A DNA stretch of 64,000 nt from Rhodocaloribacter sp964552015 (GTDB lineage: Bacteria; Bacteroidota; Rhodothermia; Rhodothermales; ISCAR-4553): positions 39,251-103,250 of the forward strand of contig CAZKFR010000004.1 of NCBI GenBank assembly GCA_964552015.1, read 5' to 3'. The position numbers and the translations under genes are program-made. The notes under the pieces are model-generated. The model saw nothing but the letters and a program-made list of their open reading frames with translations, was not told the DNA's origin and did not search any database. Shown here in pieces: positions 17,374-26,131 of the stretch. Each line of letters starts with the position of its first letter. The stretch's first letter is position 1.

Positions 17374-18723
17374 TCAACCGGCGGCCCGGTCCGGAACACC
17401 GACGAGACCGATCAGCAGATCCATCACGTTGGTATGGGTCGGCCCCGTGACGACGAGGCCGTCGAGCGCCTTGAAGAACGGGTAGGTGTCATGGTTTTGC
17501 AGCGCCATGTCGGGATCGAGTCCCCGGCACCGGGCCTCGGGGATGGTTTCCGGGTGGACGACGGCCCCGGCCGCGTCGGTGGGACCGTCGAGCCCGTCGG
17601 TGCCGGCACTCAGGAGCACGACCGGACGGGTATGGCCTTCGAGCACGAGGGCGGCAGCGAGGGCCAGTTCCTGGTTGCGTCCGCCCTCCCCCCCCCGTTC
17701 CAGGGTGACCGTCGTCTCGCCACCCCAGAGGAGGCAGACCGGCGGATCGGCCGGCGTCCCACAGAGCTGCCGGGCGATCCGCTCGCCCACCACGCGGGCC
17801 TCCCCGGTAAGACGGTCGGTGACGACCCGGGACCGGTACCCCCGGCGGCGGGCTTCGTCAGCGGCCGCCGCGAGGGCCTGCCGGTTGCTCCCGAGCAGCA
17901 TCGTCAGCGTACGCCGGAAGGCGGGGTGGCCGGCCTTGGGCGTCTCGAACTCGGGCGTGTCGCGGCCGCTGCGCAGGTGGGCACGCACCTCGGGCGGCAC
18001 CTTTTCCCACAACTCGAACTGCTGGAGGACGTGGATCGCATCCAGAAACGTCGTGGGGTCCGGGACGGTAGGTCCGCTGGCCACGACGGAGAGATTGTCC
18101 CCGACCACGTCGGAGAGCACGAGGGCCACCACCGTCGCGGGGAAGGCTGTCGTGGCAAGCCGCCCGCCGCCGATGCGGGAGAGGTGTTTGCGGACCGTGT
18201 TGATCTGGTGGATGTCCGCACCGCTGTGCAGCAGCAGCTCGAAGGTCGTCTGAGCGGCCTGGAGCGAGATCCCGTCCACGAAGGCGGGCCAGAGGGCGGT
18301 CCCTCCGCCGGACAGCAGGACCAGGACGAGGTCGGAGGCGCCGGCCTCCCGCACCATCGCCAGCGTGCGCTCCGCCGCGGCCACACCGGCCGCATCCGGC
18401 AGCGGGTGCCCGGCCTCGACGACCTCGATACGCTCGGGCCGCGGCCTGTCGTCCGGGAAGGATGCCACGTACCCGTGGGGCACCACCACCAGGCCCGCGT
18501 CGATCCGGCGACCGAAACGCGCCTCCACGGCACCGGCCATGGCCATCGCCGCCTTCCCGGCACCAACGACGAGCATCCGGTCGAACGTGTCGATCCCCTC
18601 GAACAGACGTTCCCACTCGACCCGTTCCATCAACCGGTCCGGACGAACCGCGTCCAGCCCTGCCCGGTATATGGCGAGAGCATCATCCAACTGTGCCTGT
18701 CGTCGTGCCTCCTGCTTCGTCAT
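17374..18723 (-). CDS. glycerate 2-kinase, MOFRL family
   Basis: 449 residues. N-terminal DUF4147 part: LVVGAGKAAMAMAGAVE, the substrate region SGGGTALWP, NTVRKHLSRIGGGRLA, and LSDVVGDNLSVVASGPT. C-terminal MOFRL part: GGETTV, GGRNQELALAAAL, AGTDGLDGPTDAAGA and TGPTHTNVMDLLIGLVG. The enzyme phosphorylates D-glycerate to 2-phosphoglycerate. The start at 18723 is supported by GGAGGG five bases upstream; the frame stays open above this only as antisense to the protease gene. The divergent metalloprotease starts 12 bases away. Confidence 0.92.
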   Translation of the reverse strand: MTKQEARRQAQLDDALAIYRAGLDAVRPDRLMERVEWERLFEGIDTFDRMLVVGAGKAAMAMAGAVEARFGRRIDAGLVVVPHGYVASFPDDRPRPERIEVVEAGHPLPDAAGVAAAERTLAMVREAGASDLVLVLLSGGGTALWPAFVDGISLQAAQTTFELLLHSGADIHQINTVRKHLSRIGGGRLATTAFPATVVALVLSDVVGDNLSVVASGPTVPDPTTFLDAIHVLQQFELWEKVPPEVRAHLRSGRDTPEFETPKAGHPAFRRTLTMLLGSNRQALAAAADEARRRGYRSRVVTDRLTGEARVVGERIARQLCGTPADPPVCLLWGGETTVTLERGGEGGRNQELALAAALVLEGHTRPVVLLSAGTDGLDGPTDAAGAVVHPETIPEARCRGLDPDMALQNHDTYPFFKALDGLVVTGPTHTNVMDLLIGLVGVPDRAAG

Positions 18724-18734
18724 GTGGACCCTCC

Positions 18735-20519
18735 ATGGTTTCCTCGCGAAAATACGTGAACACACCGGGCCGAGGAAAGGGCACCCCGTGGGAAAATCTC
18801 GCCGGGTGCTCCTTCCTCGTGCTCCCCGTGTGGATCGTGGTGCTGCTGTGTGCCCCGGCCTCGCCGCGGGCCGCCCACGCACAGTCCGCCCCACCCCGCA
18901 CCGACACGTTGCGCGGGCTCGTCGTCCTGGTCCGCTTTGCCGATGACAGCACCGCCGGGGATCCCGCGGTGCTGTTCCGGGGCTGGCCGCGCTTCCCCGA
19001 CCCGTCGACCCTCCCCGCCTTCGCCCGCAGCCTGCTCGCGCCCGCGTCCGAACCCCCTTTCCCCGACAGTTCGCTCACGGCGTACTTTTTTCATCAGTCC
19101 CACGGCCGGCTTTTGCTCTATGGCGACGTGATCGACTCGGTCCTCGTCACGCGCCATCCCGAGGCCCACTACCACCGTCCGCAGGGCGGTTTCGGCACCC
19201 TCACGCAGGAGATCCTGGATCGGCTCGATGCCGGCGGGGTCGACTTCCGACGCTACGACGCCAACCGGGATGGCTACCTCGACCACCTGTTCGTCATCCT
19301 CCGTCATGCCGCGCACTTCGCAGCCGGTCGTTACCGCTGGAGCGGGGTCTCGTGCCTGGATGCCCGGTGCGGACCCGGCCCTGCGGGGGGAGGCCCCTCC
19401 CGGCTGCCGGCCTACGATGACGTGCAGGTGGACTGGAACACGTCCGGCTCCATCCTGCTGCACCGCACGCCCGGCAACATCCTTCCCCATTATTACCTCG
19501 TCCGCCTGATGGCCCACGAATTCGGTCATGACCTCTGGGCGCCGTACTTCAACCACATCGCGCCGATCCGGGACAACGACGTTCCGGCGCGGTGCAACCG
19601 GTCGGCACGCGGAACGGACTGCCTCGGCTACGTGCTCATGGCCGGTGCCGGGGGCGCGTGGGACACCCGGGGCGCCGAGACCATCTCCGCCTTCGAGCGC
19701 GACCTGCTGGGCTGGATCGCCTGCCCGCGGCTCACCTCCGGCGACCACCTCGTGGGCGACCTGTACACCACCGGCGCCTGCTTCCGGCATGACCTGCGCG
19801 GATCCCTCTCCGGTCGCACGCTCTATGTCGAAAACCGGCAGCGCATCGGTCCGTTCGACCGCCGGCGACGGGCCGGTCGCCACGCCCAGTACGAGGCGGG
19901 CCTGCTCCGCACCACCGGACTACTCGTCTCCCTCCGTGACGGATACCGCCTCGACGTCCTACCCGCCGACGGCGACCTGGACCTCACGATCCATGACAGC
20001 ACCTACGCCGGCGACCTCTACGGCCCGGGCGCCAGCACGCAACTGACGCCCTGGACCCGTCCCAACAGCAACGGCTTCATGCACTACCCCCCGGGCTACC
20101 GCCCCGACTGGTTCGCCCTCGACGCGATCCGGCATGCCGGCACCACGGACGGCGCCCTGACCTTCACGTTCATCGACGACTTCCGCGTCGCGCCCGTGAT
20201 CCGGGAAGATTCATGGATAGGCGCTGAGACGGGCGGTCGCCCTTTCACCGGGCCGGTTCGAGTGACGAACGGGAGCACGCTCACGCTGGAAGCCCCGCAG
20301 ACGTTCAGCCGGATGATGCATCTCGACGCCGGTACGACGGTCGTCGTGGCGCCGGAGGGGAGCCTGCAGGTGGCACGTGGTGGAGCGCTCGTGCTCCGGC
20401 GGGGCGCCCGCCTCATCGTGCAGGGTCGGCTGTACCTGGAGGGGCTGCTGGCGCTCACACCGGGGGCCGTCCTCGTGGTCGAAGGCGAGGGACGGATCGG
20501 GGCGAGCCGAACGCCGTGA
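18735..20519 (+). CDS. secreted M6-like zinc metalloprotease
   Basis: 594 residues from the ATG at 18735. A long positively charged N-region and hydrophobic stretch (SFLVLPVWIVVLLC, ending near AAHAQS) form a signal peptide. The zinc motif is MAHEFGHDLW (HEFGH, about 261-265), preceded by a calcium-site-like YDANRDGYLDH (about 174-184), an arrangement typical of M6/immune-inhibitor-A-like proteases. The C-terminal third is a beta-rich tail with repeated short hydrophobic segments and no recognisable sorting domain. Only 11 bases separate its start from the divergent glycerate kinase start, so its promoter must lie inside that gene or the true start is further in. The substrate is unknown. Confidence 0.75.
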   Translation: MVSSRKYVNTPGRGKGTPWENLAGCSFLVLPVWIVVLLCAPASPRAAHAQSAPPRTDTLRGLVVLVRFADDSTAGDPAVLFRGWPRFPDPSTLPAFARSLLAPASEPPFPDSSLTAYFFHQSHGRLLLYGDVIDSVLVTRHPEAHYHRPQGGFGTLTQEILDRLDAGGVDFRRYDANRDGYLDHLFVILRHAAHFAAGRYRWSGVSCLDARCGPGPAGGGPSRLPAYDDVQVDWNTSGSILLHRTPGNILPHYYLVRLMAHEFGHDLWAPYFNHIAPIRDNDVPARCNRSARGTDCLGYVLMAGAGGAWDTRGAETISAFERDLLGWIACPRLTSGDHLVGDLYTTGACFRHDLRGSLSGRTLYVENRQRIGPFDRRRRAGRHAQYEAGLLRTTGLLVSLRDGYRLDVLPADGDLDLTIHDSTYAGDLYGPGASTQLTPWTRPNSNGFMHYPPGYRPDWFALDAIRHAGTTDGALTFTFIDDFRVAPVIREDSWIGAETGGRPFTGPVRVTNGSTLTLEAPQTFSRMMHLDAGTTVVVAPEGSLQVARGGALVLRRGARLIVQGRLYLEGLLALTPGAVLVVEGEGRIGASRTP

Positions 20520-20536
20520 ACGTCCGCCGCAGCTCC

Positions 20537-21631
20537 TCAGCCGCCCGGGGTGCCCCGGTACAGGTAGGCCAGCTCCACCTCGCGCGTACCGTTTGCATCG
20601 GCCACGGCGAAGGTGTTGTCGCCACCCCAGATCTCGGCCCCACCTACCTCACCGGCTTTGTTGAGCGCGTAAAACTTGACGTTGAAATTCGGTCGTCCCT
20701 GGTCATCTTGCAGGCGGGCCAGGCGCGTATGCTCGGCGATACGCTGGCAGGCGTAGAGGCAGGCCTGCTGGGGGCTGTCCCCCATCCGCATCCGCTCGAC
20801 GATGAGGAAGGCGCTCAGGTTTTCCAGGTTGGCCTCGCCCCGCCCCGTCGAGCCGGCGGCCCCGACCTCGTTGTCTACGTACAGCCCGGCCCCGATGATG
20901 GGCGAGTCACCCACCCGTCCGGGGATCTTGAAGAAGAGGCCGCTGGTGGTCGTCACCCCGCTGATGTTGCCTGACAGGTCGATGGCCGAGCAGTGGATCG
21001 TGCCCCACTTACGTTTGATTTCCTCGAGGTGCATCCCGATATCGCGGTCCTCCGGACTGTGCGGGGGCAGGTAGTCGTCCTTGTTCGAGAGCGTCTCCTT
21101 CCAGCGCACCCACAGCTCGCGGGCCTTGTCCGTGAGGAGGTTTTCGATCGGGAAACCGTGCATCCGGGCAAAGTCCTGCGCCCCCTTGCCCACGAGGAGG
21201 ACGTGGTCGGTGCGTTCCATGACGAGGCGGGCCACCTTCGAGGGATACTTGATCCCTTCGAGCGCCGCCACGGCCCCGGCCCGCCCCGTGGGTCCGTGCA
21301 TCACCGAAGCATCGAGCTGCACCACCCCGTCCTCGTTGGGGATCCCGCCATAGCCGACGGTCATGTCGTCCGGGTCCTCTTCGACCAGGTTGACGCCGGC
21401 AATGACGGCGTCGAGGGCGTCGCCCCCCTGCTGGATGACCTCCATCGCCCGGGCCACGGCGCGCATGCCGTTCCGGCTGGAGATGGCCACCGGCCCGGCC
21501 GGGCGCAGCGCAGGGGTTACCGGCGAGCGTTCCCCGATGACGCGGGCCGCCGGCCACAGGGAGGCGGCGACGCCGGCCAGCGCACCACGTTTCAAGAAAT
21601 CGCGACGAGAGGTACCGTGTTCGTTCTGCAT
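20537..21631 (-). CDS. glycosylasparaginase-type N4-(beta-GlcNAc)-asparaginase, Tat-exported
   Basis: 364-residue Ntn hydrolase. It begins with a Tat signal (TSRRDFLKRGALAG). The mature part carries GGDALDAVIAGVNLVEEDP, GYGGIPNEDG and the self-cleavage site G/T at KWGTIHCSAI, where Thr211 becomes the nucleophile of the beta chain, then GDSPIIGAGLYVDN and ATGxGE-like STGRGEANLE. The family cleaves the N-glycosidic Asn-GlcNAc bond after glycan trimming. It ends 17 bases from the stop of the convergent protease gene. The export signal implies scavenging of glycopeptides. Confidence 0.93.
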   Translation of the reverse strand: MQNEHGTSRRDFLKRGALAGVAASLWPAARVIGERSPVTPALRPAGPVAISSRNGMRAVARAMEVIQQGGDALDAVIAGVNLVEEDPDDMTVGYGGIPNEDGVVQLDASVMHGPTGRAGAVAALEGIKYPSKVARLVMERTDHVLLVGKGAQDFARMHGFPIENLLTDKARELWVRWKETLSNKDDYLPPHSPEDRDIGMHLEEIKRKWGTIHCSAIDLSGNISGVTTTSGLFFKIPGRVGDSPIIGAGLYVDNEVGAAGSTGRGEANLENLSAFLIVERMRMGDSPQQACLYACQRIAEHTRLARLQDDQGRPNFNVKFYALNKAGEVGGAEIWGGDNTFAVADANGTREVELAYLYRGTPGG

Positions 21632-21816
21632 GACGTGCTCCGTTGGTTCGTGACGAGCGTTGGGGAGCGGGACGAAGCGCAGGAAGGTACGGACGGCCTC
21701 GCCAGATTTTCAATGCGAATTTTCAGGGGGACCTCGTGGATCGTGCGAGGTCGTTCGACATGCTGGCAGCGCTGCCCTATCTTCCCGACGAACCCGACCC
21801 CACTTTTTTCTGACGC

Positions 21817-22938
21817 ATGATGCAACCCGATTATCCTGCCCGCCACGCCCGCCTCGCACGAGCGCTCTCCGACGCGGGTCTCGACGCCCTGGCCCTCAAC
21901 CCCGGCCCCAGCCTGGTGTATTTTACGGGACTGCATTTCCACCTGAGCGAGCGGCCCGTCGTCGCCCTGTTTTCGGCTTCCGGCGCTTCCCCCGTGCTCG
22001 TCCTGCCGGAACTGGAAGCCCAGAAGGCCAGCGGTGTCCGCTTCGACCTCCAGACGTTCACCTACACGGAAACGCTTGCCACCTGGCCCGAAGCGTTCTG
22101 CCGGGCCGCCGACGCCGCCGGCCTCGACGGCAAGCAGGTGGGGGTGGAGCCGCGCAGCCTGCGTGTGCTGGAGCTGCGCCTGCTCGAGCAGGCCGCCCCC
22201 AACGCCTCGTTCGTCTCGGGCGAAGCGGCCGTGGCGTCGCTGCGGATGCAGAAGGACGCCGCCGAGCTGGCGCTGATGCGCGAGGCGACGGCCATCGCCC
22301 AGCGCGCGCTCCAGGCCACCCTCCCCACGGTCCGCCCCGGCGTCACCGAGCGCGAGGTGGCCGCCACCCTCATCCAGCACCTCCTGCGCGAAGGCAGCGA
22401 CGGCGAGCTGCCCTTCCAGCCCATCGTCGCCTTCGGGCCCAACAGCGCCAACCCCCACGCCGTCCCGACGGACTATGCGCTCCGTGAGGGCGACCTGGTG
22501 CTGTTCGACTGGGGCGCCAACCACCACGGCTACTTCTCCGACCTGACGCGCTGCTTCGTCGCGGGCGAGCCGGAGGACGAGCTGGCCCGTATCGCCGAGG
22601 TGGTGCAGCAGGCCAACGCCGCCGGCTTTGCCGCCGCCGGCCCCGGCGTCCCCGCCGGCGAGGTGGACCGCGCCGCCCGCCGCGTCATCGAGGCGGCCGG
22701 CTACGGCGAATACTTCATCCACCGCACAGGCCATGGCCTCGGCCTGGAGGTGCACGAGGATCCCTACATCCGGGGCGACAACGAGCAGCGGCTGGCCGAA
22801 GGGATGACCTTCACCATCGAGCCGGGCATCTACCTGCCCGGGCGCGGCGGCGTGCGCATCGAAGACGACGTAGTCATCACCGCCGACGGCGCCGAGCGCC
22901 TGAGCGACCTGCCCCGTGAGCTCATCCGGCTGGGGTGA
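21817..22938 (+). CDS. Xaa-Pro aminopeptidase family protein (M24)
   Basis: 373 residues: N-terminal creatinase/prolidase-like domain (about 1-130, with SLVYFTGLHFHLSERP) and the pita-bread M24 catalytic domain. All five metal ligands can be placed: Asp in FDWGANHHG, Asp in FSDLTRCF, His in HRTGHGLGLEVHE, Glu in TIEPGIYLPG and Glu in VRIEDDVV. It removes N-terminal residues next to proline, or cleaves Xaa-Pro dipeptides, in the cytoplasm. Two consecutive ATG codons (21817, 21820) can serve as start. The gene runs up to the repeat array at 22940. Confidence 0.92.
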   Translation: MMQPDYPARHARLARALSDAGLDALALNPGPSLVYFTGLHFHLSERPVVALFSASGASPVLVLPELEAQKASGVRFDLQTFTYTETLATWPEAFCRAADAAGLDGKQVGVEPRSLRVLELRLLEQAAPNASFVSGEAAVASLRMQKDAAELALMREATAIAQRALQATLPTVRPGVTEREVAATLIQHLLREGSDGELPFQPIVAFGPNSANPHAVPTDYALREGDLVLFDWGANHHGYFSDLTRCFVAGEPEDELARIAEVVQQANAAGFAAAGPGVPAGEVDRAARRVIEAAGYGEYFIHRTGHGLGLEVHEDPYIRGDNEQRLAEGMTFTIEPGIYLPGRGGVRIEDDVVITADGAERLSDLPRELIRLG

Positions 22939-22939
22939 A

Positions 22940-23185
22940 GCGTGGTGCGTGGTGCGTAGTGCGTGGTGCGTAGTGCGTAAGGTTCGAGTGCTACGAAATA
23001 CGCACTACGAAATACGCACTACGAAATACGNNNNNNNNNNNNNNNNNNNNNNNNNNNNNNNNNNNNNNNNNNNNNNNNNNNNNNNNNNNNNNNNNNNNNN
23101 NNNNNNNNNNNNNNNNNNNNNNNNNNNNNNCGTAAGGTTCGAGTGCTACGAAATACGCACTACGAAATACGCACTACGAAATACG
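22940..23185. repeat. short tandem repeats with inverted halves, split by N gap
   Basis: Between two genes lies a left block of GTGCGTGGTGCGTAGTGCGT units and a right block of TACGAAATACGCACTACGAA units. GTAGTGCGTA in the first is the complement of TACGCACTAC in the second, so the region can fold into a long hairpin. The N run 23031-23130 sits inside the right block, flanked on both sides by the same 55 bases (22976-23030 and 23131-23185). The stop codon of the convergent lipoprotein gene (23174-23176) is formed by the last repeat units. The true copy number is uncertain. Confidence 0.85.
23031..23130. other. assembly gap (100 N) with 55-base duplicated flanks
   Basis: The 55 bases left of the gap (22976-23030) are identical to the 55 bases right of it (23131-23185). 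This is what remains when two contigs that overlap by one 55-mer are scaffolded without merging, so the real sequence may contain neither the N run nor the second copy. Because the region is itself repetitive, some tandem units may also be missing. Confidence 0.85.
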
Positions 23186-23944
23186 AACGAGTAACGCCAG
23201 CATACGCTCCTGGACGGCCCGGTGCCCGTGTTCGGTCTCTACGTTGACGTACGGGATGCCCCGGCGGCCGCAAAGGACCGAGAGGGAGCCGTCGTCGGTG
23301 GCGCGGGCGTTGTCCTGGAGCACCACGTTGAAGCCCGCCGCGCGGATCGCTTCGAAAAGGCTGCGCTCGGTGACGAAGAAGAAGTCGTCCGGGTCGCTCC
23401 CTTCCACGAGGAACACCTCCGCCGCGTTGCCGTCCTCCGAGCCGCCGGGCAGGTAGCTGGCTGCCGAATAGTTGGCGTCGGTGTTGTTGTGCAGGGCCAC
23501 CACCAGGGACAGCGTGTCGAGGCCGGCCCGTTCGAGCACGGCCTCCGCCAGGCGCTCGACCTCGGCGGCGGCTGCCGGGCTGAAGGCCCCGAAGCGGCGT
23601 AGCGTGGCCTCGATGCCCGCCGGCGTGAACATGCGGTTCGGGTCGAAGGTGTACGTGGTGTCGCCCCGGGTGAACGTGATGTTGCGCTCGCCCGTGTGCC
23701 GCAGCTCCACCATCCGCCCGCCGTGCCGCGCCAGGATCGCCCGCGCAGCCTCCACGGCGGTGTTCTCGTTATCGTGCAGGTTCACGTAGGTCCGCCCCGG
23801 TCGCCCGCTCTCGGTCACCACCACCGCCACGGCCCCTTCGCCGAGCGGGACGGTCGTCACGCTTTCCGGCATCTCCCCCCCACCGCATCCGGCACCGAAC
23901 AGCAGGGCGGCAACCAAAACGAAAACGGCGACTTTTCCTGACAT
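23174..23944 (-). CDS. predicted lipoprotein of unknown function
   Basis: 256 residues starting with a lipoprotein signal (VAALLFGAGCGGG). The mature protein has the segments YVNLHDNENTAVEAARAIL, GDTTYTFDPNRMFTP and SLVVALHNNTDANYSAASY, which contain His/Asn/Asp/Glu clusters that look like a metal or active site, and VSVLCG-like ends. I do not recognise the family with confidence; the layout hints at an M14- or amidohydrolase-like hydrolase. The last codons and the TAG stop fall within the tandem repeat array, so the natural C-terminus may have been altered by repeat insertion. Confidence 0.7.
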   Translation of the reverse strand: MSGKVAVFVLVAALLFGAGCGGGEMPESVTTVPLGEGAVAVVVTESGRPGRTYVNLHDNENTAVEAARAILARHGGRMVELRHTGERNITFTRGDTTYTFDPNRMFTPAGIEATLRRFGAFSPAAAAEVERLAEAVLERAGLDTLSLVVALHNNTDANYSAASYLPGGSEDGNAAEVFLVEGSDPDDFFFVTERSLFEAIRAAGFNVVLQDNARATDDGSLSVLCGRRGIPYVNVETEHGHRAVQERMLALLVRIS

Positions 23945-24130
23945 CTACACCTCGCAATACAGGGAACGCTTTCGCCCAGATAGTGGGCTCCAGAATATCC
24001 GCAACGAACGTCAATGGTGAAACCCCCGGGGAGATAACCGCCTCTGTGGCGTCCGCTCCGATTTGCGAGAAAGCCCGGCGCGTCGCATCTTCCGGGCGCC
24101 CTCGCATCGTCAACGAGCCCCTCGCGCCGC

Positions 24131-25348
24131 ATGGACGCCCTCTTTCCGATCACCGAACCGACCCACCTCTTCGCCTTTCTGGCCGCCATCCTGGGGCTGG
24201 TCTTCTGGCTGAGCACCCTGCCCCCCCTGAAGAAGCTGTTCGAGTTCGTCCCGCCGGTGATCTGGGCGTACTTCGTGCCAATGATCGCCACGACGCTGGG
24301 CGTCACCCCGGACAGCAGCCCCGTCTATTCGTGGATGTCGCGCTATCTGCTCCCGTTCTCGCTCTTTTTGCTGATGATCACGGTGGACCTGCCGGCGATC
24401 CTGCGGCTCGGCAAAACGGCGTTGCTGATGATGCTCGCCGGGACGGCCGGGATCGTCATCGGAGCGCCGGTGGCGTATCTGATCTTCAAGGGGTTCCTGC
24501 CCGAGGATGCCTGGCAGGGGCTGGCGGCCCTCTCGGGGAGCTGGATCGGCGGCACGGCCAACATGGTCGCCGTGCAGCAGCACATCGAGTCCACGGCGCA
24601 GGTGGCCACCACCGTCGACCTCGGCCCCATCATCGTGGTGGACACGGTCGTCGGGTACGGGTGGATGGGGGTGCTCATCTTTCTGAGCGCCTTTCAGGAT
24701 CGTTTCAACCGCTGGGTCAAGGCGGATACGAGCTTCGTCGAGGATCTGAACCGCAAGCTGCTGGAGCTGGACACGACGCGCCGCCCCGTGCAGATCGCCG
24801 ATCTGGCGATGATCGTGGGGGTGGGGCTGGCGGCCACGGTGCTGGCCCGCCTGCTGGGCGAGGCCATCCCGCCGGTGCGCCTCGACCCCGAGGCCCCCTC
24901 GCTCATCAGCGGCACCACCTGGGCCATCCTCATCGTGGTGACGGCCGGGCTGCTGCTCTCGTTCACCCCCATGCGCAAGCTCGAGCGGCCCGGCGCCTCA
25001 CGGCTGGGCTACCTGGCGCTCTACCTGCTGCTCACCTCCATCGGCGCCCGCGCCGACCTGAAGGCCGTCCTCGACGCCCCCCTCTTCCTGCTCACCGGCG
25101 TCGTGTGGATCAGCATCCACGTCGCCATCCTGTTTCTGGTGGCCCGGCTCCTGCGCGCGCCTATGTTCTTCGTGGCCACCGGCAGCATGGCCAACGTGGG
25201 CGGGGCCGCCAGCGCCCCTATCGTGGCCGAAGTGTACCTCCCGGCGATGGCGCCCGTGGGCCTGCTCATGGCCGTGGCCGGCTACATCCTGGGCATCTAC
25301 GCCGCCCTCGCCTGCGCCGAGATCCTGCGCTTTCTCAGTATGCTCTGA
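24131..25348 (+). CDS. DUF819 family integral membrane protein
   Basis: 405 residues with about eleven hydrophobic segments and the DUF819 hallmark pieces: PPVIWAYFVPMIATTLG, LSGSWIGGTANMVAVQQ and ATGSMANVGGAASAPIVAE. The two inverted GGTANM/NVGGAASAP motifs are the conserved core of the family, suggesting a transporter with internal symmetry. The substrate is not known for the family. It is convergent with the small DUF2283 gene. Confidence 0.87.
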   Translation: MDALFPITEPTHLFAFLAAILGLVFWLSTLPPLKKLFEFVPPVIWAYFVPMIATTLGVTPDSSPVYSWMSRYLLPFSLFLLMITVDLPAILRLGKTALLMMLAGTAGIVIGAPVAYLIFKGFLPEDAWQGLAALSGSWIGGTANMVAVQQHIESTAQVATTVDLGPIIVVDTVVGYGWMGVLIFLSAFQDRFNRWVKADTSFVEDLNRKLLELDTTRRPVQIADLAMIVGVGLAATVLARLLGEAIPPVRLDPEAPSLISGTTWAILIVVTAGLLLSFTPMRKLERPGASRLGYLALYLLLTSIGARADLKAVLDAPLFLLTGVVWISIHVAILFLVARLLRAPMFFVATGSMANVGGAASAPIVAEVYLPAMAPVGLLMAVAGYILGIYAALACAEILRFLSML

Positions 25349-25363
25349 CGTTGGACCGGCTCC

Positions 25364-25570
25364 TTACGCGACGAGTACTGGAACATTCATCGCCGCGAAG
25401 GAACGCAGATCGACCCGTTCGCTCGCGTGTTCGATCGTCATGCCGATCACTCGGCCTTCTTCATCGAAGTCAAGAACGAAGTCAGCAGCGACCTCTGCCG
25501 CATCGGCGCTCTGGCCGTCTCGCAAGGCAATGTACAGGGTGTCCGTATCCGGATAATATTCGAGGGTCAT
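25364..25570 (-). CDS. DUF2283 domain protein
   Basis: 68 residues covering one DUF2283 domain: YYPDTDTLYIALRDG, then FVLDFDEEGRVIGMTIEHAS. Small DUF2283 proteins are commonly encoded next to a DUF4258 partner, and such pairs are sometimes considered toxin-antitoxin-like. No intact partner is visible here: the 112 bases upstream hold only a short frame without a good start. Function unknown. Confidence 0.75.
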   Translation of the reverse strand: MTLEYYPDTDTLYIALRDGQSADAAEVAADFVLDFDEEGRVIGMTIEHASERVDLRSFAAMNVPVLVA

Positions 25571-25682
25571 AATGACTAAGGCTAGAAGGATCGAGCGGAG
25601 AAAGCATGAGGAAGGGTCTCATCGTCAGCCAACATCACGACAGGCAGGCGCCCACGGTTAGGCACGAGACGGAAGCTGTACC

Positions 25683-26114
25683 CTATCGTTTTCTAAAGCG
25701 AATGGGCAGGCCAAGTACCATCTTTACCGGTCGGCCTTTCAATCTTCCAGGCCGAAACAAAAACGCCTGAATCGTTTCTTGCGCAACTTTCTCACAGGCT
25801 TCGCCAATCTCTCGGTTCGGATGAACCCCAAGGACCCTGCCCGCCTCATCAATAACAATCATGACAAACAACTCCCGCCGCGCATGGCAGGACTCCCTCT
25901 GCATGGCACGCATCACCTGCTGGAGAAGTGCAGACCTGCCAGCTATCGGCTCCGGCAACACGTCAGCCGTCGAATAGACATCGGTATAGCCAAACTCTTC
26001 CTGTCGGTCCCAGAGTTCTCCCGGCGGAGGTGCTTCAGAGTGGTCAGCGAGGGGTTGTGCTTCGCCACATCCCAGGAGTAAGACGAGCGGAATAAGAACT
26101 AGACGTTTGATCAT
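25683..26114 (-). CDS. lipoprotein with TonB C-terminal-like domain
   Basis: 143 residues from the ATG at 26114. The N-terminus is a lipoprotein signal (LVLIPLVLLLGCGE); residues about 82-143 match the TonB C-terminal pattern: LFVMIVIDEAGRVLGVHP, then AFLFRPGRLKGRPVKMVLGLPIRF. A TonB-like domain on a lipid anchor, without the usual inner-membrane helix and proline-rich spacer, is unusual and unlikely to transduce energy. It lies 17 bases after the stop of the M3 peptidase gene on the same strand, so they are probably cotranscribed. Confidence 0.75.
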   Translation of the reverse strand: MIKRLVLIPLVLLLGCGEAQPLADHSEAPPPGELWDRQEEFGYTDVYSTADVLPEPIAGRSALLQQVMRAMQRESCHARRELFVMIVIDEAGRVLGVHPNREIGEACEKVAQETIQAFLFRPGRLKGRPVKMVLGLPIRFRKR

Positions 26115-26131
26115 CCTTTTACTCCATTGCA

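Noticed and set aside
22940..23185. CRISPR-like array
   Set aside because: Units are very short, tandem without unique spacers, and no cas genes are near.
25571..25682. DUF4258 partner gene upstream of the DUF2283 gene
   Set aside because: Only about 33 codons are open and there is no upstream start before the neighbouring gene's stop, so a toxin-antitoxin pair is not supported.
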